The notes under the pieces are model-generated. The model did no database searches and had not been told where the DNA came from. It saw only the letters and a list, made by a program, of their open reading frames with translations. From assembly GCA_948144175.1 (NCBI GenBank), contig CANXME010002181.1, forward strand, positions 1,302,001 through 1,366,000: 64,000 bases of DNA, in the 5' to 3' direction. The translations under genes were made by a program, and so were the position numbers. The DNA is from Closterium sp. NIES-65. Taxonomy: Eukaryota > Streptophyta > Zygnematophyceae > Desmidiales > Closteriaceae. Below, piece after piece: positions 51,201 through 61,000 of this stretch; the stretch's first letter is position 1; every line of letters starts with the position of its first letter.

Positions 51201-52548
51201 CTGCCAGTCCAGCCATGGCCGTGGGAACCTACATGTACGCGAAGAGAATCAACAGGGAACTCGAATCTGCAAGCAAGACGGAAACGTCCTTCTGCAACAC
51301 GCAACAGCGATCATCAAGAGAAGGCCTGCTCCCGATGACGTTCGGTTGCTGAGAGAAATGCATGCGGGAATTTTATCGGTGAAACTGGGGATCCCCGTTC
51401 ACCGGAATTGATCCCAGCCGCAGGAAGGTGGATGGATTGTGACTCAAGGTGGCAGCAGCAGTGCTGACGCAAGGCCCCGTCCAGGACGAGAAGCTGAAAG
51501 AAACCGCGACGGCTGAGGCGTGTGAGAAGAAACGGGGAATCGCCAGCGTGCGACTCTGTTGCTGCCTGCGAAAAGCTGTGCGCGGCTTGTCGCATCGCTG
51601 CGGCAAAAGAAGCGCCTCAAGGTATCGCTCGCTCGCGAACCTTTCCCCGATCGCTCGACATGTTCAAGCTGCTCGAGGATAATCGCCCCACGGAAGCGCT
51701 TCCGTGCCCGCTACGGAGTGTAACTGACGCACTGCTAGTAAAAAAGACGATACTAGATGACGACATGTGTCTTTCCGACAATGTAAAACAACTATCACCG
51801 TATCCCTCTCGCAATTGGTTTACGCTTGGATTCACTGACGCCGTCACGGGTTTCTGCTGCGCTGAGGTTTGAAATATGGGAATATGTGTAGGATCGCAGA
51901 TTCGCAGTCACTCTGAGAATATGGGAATTTGAGATCGCAGTACCTGAATTGCCTTATTAGTAAAACGAAGTGCAACGTGCGGCGTTAATCATCCACGAAC
52001 AACGGCGATGTTCCCCCAGAGGGTTATTAGAAACAAAATTCGTCACCGAGACACGAATCTCCCGCCGATGCACTGGTTACCTGAAATCGAGTACCAGCGA
52101 ACCCTTCGTGGAGCCATTTGAAACCCTCTGGAATGTCCATCCTGAACTTCCTCGCCATGGGTTTCTCCTAAATGCCGCTGCATTCCTGTCACCGCAAGCC
52201 TGTCGCGGGTTTCTGAAGGTTTCAAACACGCCCTCAATCCATTTGAACCATCCCCCACCTCCATCCTTGCCTTCCAAATTCCAATACCTCTCAGGGTGCA
52301 TTCCTGGCTTCGGGTCTTCCCGTGTTTGGGTCTTCCGAACATTTGGGACCACTGAAAGTTTCCGAGTCGGATAACCCAAAGTCTAAGCGCAAATCGCGCG
52401 CCCAGCCAAAATTTAATTCGGATGACCCGAAGTGCTGATGACCCGAAGTGCAGGAATGCACCCTCACACCGTTCCTGACGGAAACCTAATTTTGAGGGAG
52501 GGAGTGCAAGGTAGCCGATCTCTTTTCTTTTTTTATCGTGACGCCTTT
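51201..52548. other. 5' flank of LRR copy D, duplicated with 1.5-2.0 and 8.1-8.9 kb
   Basis: This is the uninterrupted counterpart of the two half-flanks around the gypsy element. A 116-codon frame at 51522-51872 (VAACEKLCAACRIAAAKEAP) is not preserved as a frame in the other copy, so I do not call it a gene. Confidence 0.55.
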
Positions 52549-52616
52549 AGGCCAAGTTCTCCAGTGCATGCTACACCTAGCACGATCCATAGTCCCTAGT
52601 TTCTCAAGTTCCCGAT

Positions 52617-54833
52617 ATGGATTCTCGCACGATTCATAGTCTAACTGATGAAATCCTCGTTACAATCCTTAAGCACTCCTTAGAGCAACCGGCTTTAGAC
52701 AAATCTCACTTGGAGAGCTCGACCACCTATGTTTGGCCAGCAGTCACGCCGGTACCAGCCCCGCCGTTGGTCGCAGACGTGGCTCGAAATCTCCTCATCG
52801 CGTCTGTCTGTCGTCGTTGGCGCCGTTTAACGAAGCTGCACGTTGAGACGATCTCCGTTAAAGAAGACCTCGTGGTGTCTCTTGAAGATCTTTCAGTCGC
52901 CGTCGCGTGTTTCCCCAACCTCACCCATCTGCATCTCAGCGACAACAGCATCGAGTCGGTCGACGACGCCTTCCTCGCTCACCTCGCTGCCTCATGCCCG
53001 AAGCTGACTCGCTTCCATGTGGGAAGGAGCTTTGGAAGGGTAATGGCCATCGACGTTGACAGCTGGGTTGAGCATTATCGCAGAAAGGGGCATCCATTAA
53101 CTACAGAATGCCTAGATCATTTCTTTCAAAAGCTTCCACATCTGGAGCAGCTTACCCTCTTCTGCCTCCACCAAGAAATGCAGCTGCCGAATTCTCTCTT
53201 TCAGTTGACGCGTCTGCACACCTTTCTCCTCACCAACGCTTTGGCATTGGATAATCCCGGTTTCACCAGCCTCACTGCACTTACCACCCTGTACGTCAGC
53301 TGCCCCATGAACCATCGGCACCTATCCACCCTCCTTTGCCTTCCACGACTCCACAATCTCTCCACATTGGTCCCACATGACAACCATCTGCCAGCGGGTG
53401 CTGCAAGCATCACTCTGCCATCTTGCTTGAAATCGCTCAATCTCTTGATCTCTTGTCCCAATTTCGCCACCATCTTTCCATCTGCATCGCCGTTTATCGG
53501 GCTAGAAGAGCTACTGATCACAAATTCCAGTGGGTTGGAGAGCCTTCCTGACCGCATAGGAAACTTGCTACCGTTCCTTAACAAGCTGACCATTCGCAGG
53601 TGCCATGATTTTGCTCGACTGCCAGAAAGTTTTACGTCGCTGAGGTGTTTAAAAACCCTCGTGGTTTCTGGTTGTAACAGATTTACCTTACCCAGCAACT
53701 TCGGTCACCTGCCTGCCCTCAAAGTGCTGGTGCTAGAGTCTTTGTGTTTCACCGAACTCCCACATTCTTTCTGTCATCTCACGTGTCTCAAGGCATTTTC
53801 TCTTGATGATTGTGTCTTCCGTCGGAAGCTGCCAGCAGGGTTCTGCCACCTCACGGCTCTCAAGGAACTCAGCATGTCAGTCTTGAATGTCACCTTGCCA
53901 GAGGATGTTGGGGCTCTTGCAAGTCTCAAGGTTCTCAAGTGTTTTAACAGCCAACACCGCCCCCTCCCTGCTTCCTTCACCCACCTGTCTTCCTTGACTT
54001 GCCTGGAGCTGATTTCATGCCTCCAATTCAAGCTTCCTGAAGCCTTGGGAGAGCTGAGTAGTCTACAGGAGCTGAAGCTTTATGGCCTTTTAGTCAGCAC
54101 CCTTCCAATCTCGCTCACACTGCTGACAAGACTTCAGACCTTGGAGATCAGTCACTGCTTGTCACTCGAAGAAATACCCTTTCAGCTGGATACGTTTGTG
54201 GGGCTCAAGAGGTTGGAGGTGACGGATTGTGAGGAGCTGAGTACACCCCCAGAAGGTTTCCCACCCTCGCTTAAGGTCCTCTGTCTGGGCCGCTTCAGGG
54301 AGAATTCGTTTCATGAGGTGGACATTTCCAAGCTGTCGCAACTGAGGGTGCTGAAGCTGGACCACGTCAGGGTGCGATGCGGGCCTGCAATGAGCAGCAG
54401 GTTTTCCTGTTTGGAGAAGCTGGAGATGTGTTTGGAAGATGAAAATCCGGAGCTCCCAGCTCCTCTGACCTTGTCCCCACGCCTCCACAGCTTGCAGATA
54501 AAGGCGCCGGAAGCCTGCAGGATCCCAGATAACTTGTTGGCTGCATTGACACAGCTGCGGCGGCTGAAATTTCGTTTTTGGTCACCAACAAAGCTTCCAG
54601 GAAGCATAGTGGAGCTCACCTCACTGACTTCTTTGAAGATTTGCGCATTTGAGCTGACATCACTACCTCAAGGCATGAGCCGCTTGGTTCGGCTGCGCAG
54701 GCTGGAGCTGACCCGCTGCCACGCCTTGCAGCACCTCCCGGAGTTTCTCACCCAGCTGCACCGGTTGATGCTGCATGATACCTCCATCTCTTCCCTTCCT
54801 GCAAATCTCGTGCAACTGACTGAGGAGCGTTGA
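52617..54833 (+). CDS. F-box-like leucine-rich repeat protein, copy D
   Basis: Intronless 738-codon frame starting MDSRTIHSLTDEILVTIL. The second half of the split F-box-like region (VARNLLIASVCRRWRRLTK) begins near residue 55, so the insert between halves is shorter than in copy A. Then come FPNLTHLHLS, an FBXL-like block and a long series of leucine-rich repeats ending LPEFLTQLHRLMLHDTSIS. It is the closest relative of copy A: both ends and the flanks match, including the C-terminal QLxEER. Function as in A, an inferred intracellular ligase adaptor or ligand-binding protein. The conserved upstream ATG at 52568 is out of frame here. Confidence 0.83.
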   Translation: MDSRTIHSLTDEILVTILKHSLEQPALDKSHLESSTTYVWPAVTPVPAPPLVADVARNLLIASVCRRWRRLTKLHVETISVKEDLVVSLEDLSVAVACFPNLTHLHLSDNSIESVDDAFLAHLAASCPKLTRFHVGRSFGRVMAIDVDSWVEHYRRKGHPLTTECLDHFFQKLPHLEQLTLFCLHQEMQLPNSLFQLTRLHTFLLTNALALDNPGFTSLTALTTLYVSCPMNHRHLSTLLCLPRLHNLSTLVPHDNHLPAGAASITLPSCLKSLNLLISCPNFATIFPSASPFIGLEELLITNSSGLESLPDRIGNLLPFLNKLTIRRCHDFARLPESFTSLRCLKTLVVSGCNRFTLPSNFGHLPALKVLVLESLCFTELPHSFCHLTCLKAFSLDDCVFRRKLPAGFCHLTALKELSMSVLNVTLPEDVGALASLKVLKCFNSQHRPLPASFTHLSSLTCLELISCLQFKLPEALGELSSLQELKLYGLLVSTLPISLTLLTRLQTLEISHCLSLEEIPFQLDTFVGLKRLEVTDCEELSTPPEGFPPSLKVLCLGRFRENSFHEVDISKLSQLRVLKLDHVRVRCGPAMSSRFSCLEKLEMCLEDENPELPAPLTLSPRLHSLQIKAPEACRIPDNLLAALTQLRRLKFRFWSPTKLPGSIVELTSLTSLKICAFELTSLPQGMSRLVRLRRLELTRCHALQHLPEFLTQLHRLMLHDTSISSLPANLVQLTEER

Positions 54834-55298
54834 CTCTGCTGGCTGCCTTGGGCTAGCTTGCTGCTGGCTGAGGTGGGTGCACTTGACTCCGTTGAATGCA
54901 TTGCAATATCATAGGCACCTCTAGTGCTGAGGTAGATGCCCTGGCTGGTCATTGCTAAGCAGCTGTGCAGTGTGCTTTCATTGTGCTTGCAATGCATCTG
55001 TGCTGGCAGATTCTGGACGGAAAAGGTGTCTTCGAAGTTGGTGAAGCTGGTACAACCAGGGCCCTTGCTAGGTTTTGGGCCTGTCTGAGAGTATAACTGG
55101 AAAAAGAAAAAAAAAACTGACGCCAAGATGACCAAGTTTCTGTTGTCTTACAACAAAGACGAAAAAGTATTCACAGTCTGATCCATCAGACGAAAAAAAA
55201 AAAGCCCCGTCTGAACCTATTACAAAGTAATGATTTGGGGTTTAGCCCCAACTATCTATCAATATGTTAAGCAGTTAACATCCTAAACAACTACCAAC
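54834..55298. other. 3' flank of LRR copy D and possible hAT end
   Basis: The first 50 bases match the 3' flank of copy A. At 55057 CAGGGCCCTTGC has the look of a hAT terminal repeat and could be one end of the element behind the transposase relic to the right. The partner end is not visible. Short A-rich runs occur at 55095-55115 and 55193-55203. Confidence 0.35.
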
Positions 55299-56818
55299 CT
55301 AGTCAGAGTCACTACCAGCGCCGTCATAGTCATCATCAGTCTCAGCCTTGCTTTCCGCAAAAGGGTCAGGAGCTTTTCCCCTTTCCTTCCGACTGAGCCA
55401 GGGATATTCTGCATCTAGCCTTGCGGCTTCAGCTACTAGGGCTGCTTCTCGGGCTGCAGCTTCTGCTGCTGCCAATGATGCGGCTGCTGCTGCTGCTGAG
55501 GCAAATCTTTTCTTCGCGCGCTTGCTTACTCTCTCCCCGGAAGCCATCAACACATCCTTGGCAGGCCAGCGTTTCTTCGAACCGTTAAACCGCCTCAGTA
55601 ACTCGGGCCACTCCATGTCATAGCTGAGAAGCGAGACGGTCATCAGCTCCCCTAGCTTCGCGTCACACAGGTTCCCGCGGAGCCAGCTCTTCATCACATT
55701 CTGCCGTGAAAAGCCGCGCTCGCACTCAACCGTGCTGAGCGGAAGAACAGCGACGGCGATCCACAAGTGCACGAGATCTGGGTAGCAGGTGGTCCAGTCG
55801 GGAGAGGACAGCATGAGCTTCAGGCTGTCCGCGAAGCCCACATCCTCCTGGTGTGTGGACATGATCGTCGAGAACGTGACGATCTCCCGCTGTGCTCGCG
55901 CCCAGTTGATGCCTGTGGGGTGTGGTTCGCAATGGGAAGTGCAACAGAAATAAGTCAACATGGTTACACATGTAATGCTTTAATATGGTCGAGTATTGAT
56001 CACATAGGCATGAAATGTCGATACTGTTACGTACCGGGTAGGGTGTCAGGGTCTTCAGGCTTCTACTTAAACATGTTGCGCAGAGACTGCAGCCACTGCC
56101 CAAGTTTCCTCTCGCGCTTCGCCAGGTTCTTGGGATATGACCCTTGCTTGAACAGCTTCGCCCCGTCAAGGTTGGCGAGGTCCTTGAGTCGGTAATCCAG
56201 CCGGCCGATCAACGTTGTCACGAACGCGCGCGCCAGCTCCAAACACGCACCGTGGTCCGCACCGCCCTTCTGCCCTTTGATGGGGTCCTCGTGGAGTGTG
56301 TAGGTGAGGTTGCTTGATGTACCGTCGGCCGCCTTGCCAGCCACCTTCACCTCCCGAGACTCCCGGGACGCGTGCTTGTTGAGAAAGGGGCCCAAAGCAT
56401 CTCCGCCCTGGCCGAAAGAGTCGTCGTCGCTGTCGAGGTAACGAGTGCGCAGCAGCAAGGTAGTGTTGTGAACCATCGGCAGCACATGGGTCGCGTCAAC
56501 CTGACATGAAGCATAAAATTGGTTAGTACTTGACGGGTAGTTAAAGTAATACGACTGTCTTGCATATCAAACGCTCACCTGGCGGCGCTGAAACTTCAAG
56601 CTCAGATTGTTGAGCTCCTTCAGCACATCTGCAAGGAGAAACAGCATGAACTGAAACTTGTAGCTAGTGATGACCTTGTACATCTTCTTGTCGAACACGT
56701 GCAAGACAAACACTGCCGCCGGAAACACGTTCACCAAGCGGCCGATGGCTTGACCGCGAGACAACCACCAAACGTCCTTGATCCCTTGAACTTCGAGGTT
56801 GGTCTCGCAGATGACCTC
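55299..56818 (-). pseudogene. hAT-family transposase-like gene, three exons visible, 5' part missing
   Basis: Three minus-strand exons join in frame: 56818-56579 (80 codons), 56500-56035 and 55912-55299, with GT..AG introns of 78 and 122 bp. The last exon contains the hAT C-terminal dimerisation motif (LWIAVAVLPLSTVECERGFS, then VMKSWLRGNL), then an Ala-rich basic stretch and an acidic tail. Similar proteins include the ZNF862-like hAT relatives. Exon 2 has an in-frame TAG at 56063-56065, so the gene is broken unless the stop is a polymorphism. A copia element lies in the intron before 56818 and the 5' exons are not seen. It may be a transposon or a domesticated host gene. Confidence 0.75.
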
Positions 56819-56858
56819 CTGCAGCTCAAGTGTCAGATTATCATAGCTGATGCATGTT

Positions 56859-56961
56859 TGTAGGCTATAGTGGGGTAGCACATATGGGGTACAGTTTTCT
56901 AGGGTTGTATTTGTACCCAACTCTGACTTAGTCATTCCCATTCCTGCTTACACTTTTCACA
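56859..56961 (+). repeat. 5' LTR of the right-edge copia element (about 103 bp)
   Basis: The segment starts TGTAGGCTATAG and ends CTTTTCACA, just before the primer-binding site. The ends fit TG...CA. The start is inferred, because the 3' LTR needed to prove it lies outside the window. LTRs this short are unusual but known in plants. Confidence 0.5.
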
Positions 56962-56975
56962 TGGTATAGAGCGGG
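56962..56975 (+). promoter_or_regulatory. Primer-binding site, initiator tRNA-Met type
   Basis: TGGTATAGAGCGGG follows the LTR end. It matches the plant consensus TGGTATCAGAGC with one base missing. Confidence 0.7.
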
Positions 56976-57079
56976 TTCCCTGTGGAACTCTGCCTAGGGC
57001 CCACCGAAGCGCGCCCCGAGGCGCGCTCAACCTTTTTTTTCCGCTATCGAGCGACCCTCCGTGTCGCCTCCCTCCCACT

Positions 57080-57960
57080 AAGTTGCGGCCCCAGCCGCCC
57101 GCTACGATCGCGGCTCCAGCCGCCTGCTCGACGCGGCCCCCAGCCGCTTGCTCGACGCGGCCCCAGCCGCCTGCTCGACGCGGCCCCCAGCCGCCTGCTC
57201 GACGCGGCCCCCAGCCGCCTGCTCGACGCGGCCCTGCCGCCCGCTACGCCGCGGCCCCGGCCGCCTGCTACGACCGCGGCCCCCAGCCGCCTGTTCGACC
57301 GCGGCCCCGCCGCCCGCTCCTGTCGCGGCCCCCCCCCCCCCAGCCGCCTGCTCGACGCGGCCCCCAGCCGCCTGCTTGACGCGGCCCTGCCGCCCGCTAC
57401 GCCGCGGCCGCCGCCTGATACGACCGCGGCCCCGGCCGCCTGCTACGACCGCGGCCCCAGCCGCCTGTTCGACCGCGGCCCCGCCGCCCGCTCCTGTCGC
57501 GGCCCCCAGCCGCCTGCTCGACGCAGCCCCCAGCCGCCTGCTCGACGCGGCCCTGCCGCCCGCTACGCCGCGGCCGCCGCCCACTACGATCGCGGCCCCG
57601 GCCGCCTGCTACGACCGCGGCCCCAGCCGCCTGTTCGACCGCGGCCCCGCCGCCCGCTCCTGTCGCGGCCCCGGCTGCCTGCTCGCACGGCCTCGCCGCC
57701 AGCTACTACCGCGGCCCCGGCCGCCTGCTCGACCGCGGCCCCCCCCCCCCCCTACTACCGGGAGCCGAGCCGCCCTGCAGCCGAGCCGCCCGGGAGCCGA
57801 GCCGCCCTGCACCCGAGCCGCCCTGTCGCCGAGCCGCCCGAGCCGCCCTGTCGCCGAGCCGCCCGGGAGCCGAGTCGCCCTGCCCCCGAGCTGCCCTGCC
57901 GCCGAGCCGCCCGGGAGCCGAGCCGCCCTGCGCCCGAGCCGCCCAGCACCCAACCGCCAG
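57080..57960 (+). repeat. GC-rich tandem repeats in the copia leader
   Basis: From 57080 to about 57740, units close to GCGGCCCCCAGCCGCCTGCT (about 22-24 bp) repeat some 25 times. From 57760 to 57960 a shorter GAGCCGCCCGGGAGCC unit takes over. Open Pro/Ala/Arg-rich frames run through both strands as a by-product. The repeats lie between the primer-binding site and the gag ATG. Confidence 0.85.
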
Positions 57961-58073
57961 GTCGCTGAGCCGCCTTTCTGCATCCCTACTCGACCTGCCC
58001 TGCCTGGTGAGCACTGTCCCACTGCCACTGCGAGCTCTTTCCCTACTGCTTGCACTGCGTCGCTGCCGTCGCC

Positions 58074-61000
58074 ATGGCTACCCCTAGTGTCCTAGCTTTT
58101 GACGCTGAGGGTTGCGCCATTGATTTTGAGGTCTGGTTAGACGACCTGCAGCTGTACTTACAGTGCGACAGGGCTGACGACCTTTCTCTCTTTGACCTCA
58201 CCTCTGGCGCCTCTCCTGCTCCTGCTGCTGATGCTGATCCCGCTGTCCGCTCTAAGTGGGCCACCCGCGATGCTGCTGCACGTCTTGCTGTGCGTCGCCA
58301 CCTCCCTACCTCTGAGCGTGCGCACTTTAGTCAGTACAAGAGTGCTCAGACCTTGTACGACGCTGTAGTTGCGCGCTACTCCTCCCCTGCCACTGCTGCA
58401 CTGAGCCGTCTCATGCTTCCCTACCTCTTTCCTGACCTCTCTGCCTTTCCCACTGTCGCTGACCTCATTACGCACCTCCGCACTAGTGACACTCGCTACC
58501 GCGCCGCCCTTCCTGCTGAGTTCTGCGCTAAGAACCCCCCCCCCATGTACATCGCTCTCTACTACGTAGTCGCGCGCCTCCCTGACTCCCTTCGCGTAGT
58601 CAAGGACCACTTTCTCGCAGTCTGTCCCACCACCCTCACCGTCGACCTCCTCGAGAAGTCCCTCCTTGCAGCGGAGAAGAGCATAGTCGCTGTAGGTGCT
58701 TCTCGTGGTGACCCTCGCACCCCCATCTTTGAGGGGTGCTCTCCTTCCCCCTTGCTGCCCTCTGTTGCCTCTGCTGCTGCTGCCGACCTGCTTGGTCTTG
58801 AGTCGGTCGGCGCGGCGTCTGCCCCTAGTGGGAGACGTCGCTCAAGCAAGGGCAAGGGGGGCAAGGGCGCGGGTGGAGCTGGAGGGGGCGGTGGCGGTGG
58901 CGGCGGTGGCGGCGGAGGGAGTGGGGGTGGCGGCGGGACTAGTGGCGGAGGTGGTGGTGGTGGTGGTGGCGGCAGCGGCGGAGACGGTGGTGGTGGAGCC
59001 AGCGGTGGTGGTGGAGGCAGCGGCGGAGGTGGAGGCGGCGGAGGTGGAGGCGGTGGAGGCGGCAGCGGAGGAGGCAGTGGTGGTGGAGGAGGTGGAGCTG
59101 GTCGGGGTGGTACCCAGCAGCGTAGCGGTGGTGGTGGTGGCCAGCGCTCGCACCGGCAGCAGCAGCAGCGCTCGCGGGACATCCCTTCGCCTCAGCAGCT
59201 TCGTGAGTGGTACGCTGGGCGTCAGAGGGGTGGGGGTACTGGTCCCTGCACCTACGTTCTTCGTTCCGGCGACCGCGCGGGTGAGCAGTGTGGGGGTGCC
59301 CACGCCACCCACCGCTGCTTTGGCCGCCTGACGGACGCCTGGCGTCAGCAGTTCCCTGGGGCTAGTGAGATCCCTCGCTGGGATGAGCTTCTCAGGGCTG
59401 GTGTAGCGATCTTTGATCTTGATTTTGATGCTATCCTTACTGCTATGTATGTTGTGGATTATAGTGAGGAGAATGAGGGTTACCGTTGTTTCCGGCCCGA
59501 CCCGGGCATTGGTACTGCTGCGCTAGGTGCTTGTGAGGCTGCTGCTCTAGGTGCCAGTGCGTCTGCGCTCTCAGGTACTGGTGAGACTGCGCTCTCAGGT
59601 ACTGCGTCGTCCTCGTCCTCCCTCACTTTCACACTTGACTCCGGAGCTTCTCGCTCCTTCTTTCGCGACCGCACTACCCTTACGCCGCTCGGCCGGCCGG
59701 TTGCGGTCTCCCTTGCTGACCCCTCTGGAGGTCCTGTCCTGTCTCACTTCTCCACTGTCCTCCCGTGTCCGGCTGCCCCTTCCGGCACCCTGTCGGGTCT
59801 GTACCTTCCCTCGTTCTCCACGAACTTGGTGAGTGGAGCGGACCTGCAGGATGGGGGTGTTCACCAGTTCACTCCTGCGAGTCAGCGGGTGACCCACTGC
59901 ACGGAGGCACGCACAGGCCGACACCTGGCCACGTTCTCGCGTCGGCCGGGGTCGAGTCTCTACACCCTGACCGTTGAGTCTCCTCCTGTCCCTGCGTCTG
60001 GTCAGGTGGCTGCGTCGGGTCAGGTACTTGCTGCTGCGTCCCGGTCAGGTCCTGAGTCTGCCCCCTGTTCTTGTCGCCTCCTGTCTCACGAGACTCTCCT
60101 GTGGCACCACCGTCTTGGCCACCCCTCCTTGCCCCATCTTCGGAGCATGGCTTCCCGTGTCCTTGTCTCTGGTCTTCCCCAGTCTCTCCCTCCTCTCCCC
60201 TCCGGGCCAGGACCTTCCTGTGTCCCCTGTGTCGAGGGTCGCCTCCGGGCTACTCCTCACTCCTCCCACTTCCCCCCGACAGAGGCTCCCTTGCAGACGC
60301 TTCACATGGATGTGTGGGGCCCAGCCCCCGTCCGTGGGCAGGGTTACGAGCGCTACTTCCTGTTGGTGGTTGACGACTACTCGCGTTACACCACAGTCCT
60401 CCCCTTGCGCAGCAAGGGTGCGGTCACTGAGGTGCTGATCGACTGGATCCGCGAGGCTCGTCTCCAGCTCAGGAAGAGCTTCGGCTCGGACTTTCCTGTT
60501 CTGCGTCTGCACTCTGACAGAGGCGGAGAGTTCTCTTCTCGCCTTCTGCGGGACTACTGTCGTGCACGGGGGATCCGCCAGACCTTCACCCTTCCGGACT
60601 CACCACAGCAAAATGGGATTGCTGAGCGCCGCATTGGCATGGTCATGGATGTCGCTCGTACGTCCATGATGCATGCGGCTGCCCCCCATTTTCTGTGGCC
60701 GTTTGCGGTGAGGTACGCGGCGCATCAGCTCAACCTTCACCCCCGGGTCTCTCGGCCTGCGATGTCCCCAGTCTTGCTGTGGACGGGGAAGGTTGGCGAT
60801 GCGTCTGTGTTCCGTGTCTGGGGATCTCGGGCGTTTGTCCGCGACTTGTCTGCGGACAAGCTGTCCCCTCGTGCTGCTCCCTGTGTCTTCCTTGGCTTCC
60901 CCACTGACGCCCCAGGGTGGCAGTTTTACCACCCCTCCTCTCGTCGTGTTCTGTCCTCCCAGGACGTCACGTTCGACGAGTCAGTCCCCTTCTACCGTCT

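Noticed and set aside
51522..51872. Conserved upstream gene before the LRR gene
   Set aside because: DNA similarity to the other copy exists, but the reading frame is not kept there. I leave it as non-coding or undetermined.
56982..57968. 328-codon Pro/Ala/Arg-rich protein before the copia gag
   Set aside because: It is a by-product of GC-rich tandem repeats in the leader, with competing frames on both strands.
58562..59331. Poly-Pro and poly-Val/Ala frames opposite or beside the Gag Gly tract
   Set aside because: They are shadow frames of the GGN-rich stretch in the copia Gag.
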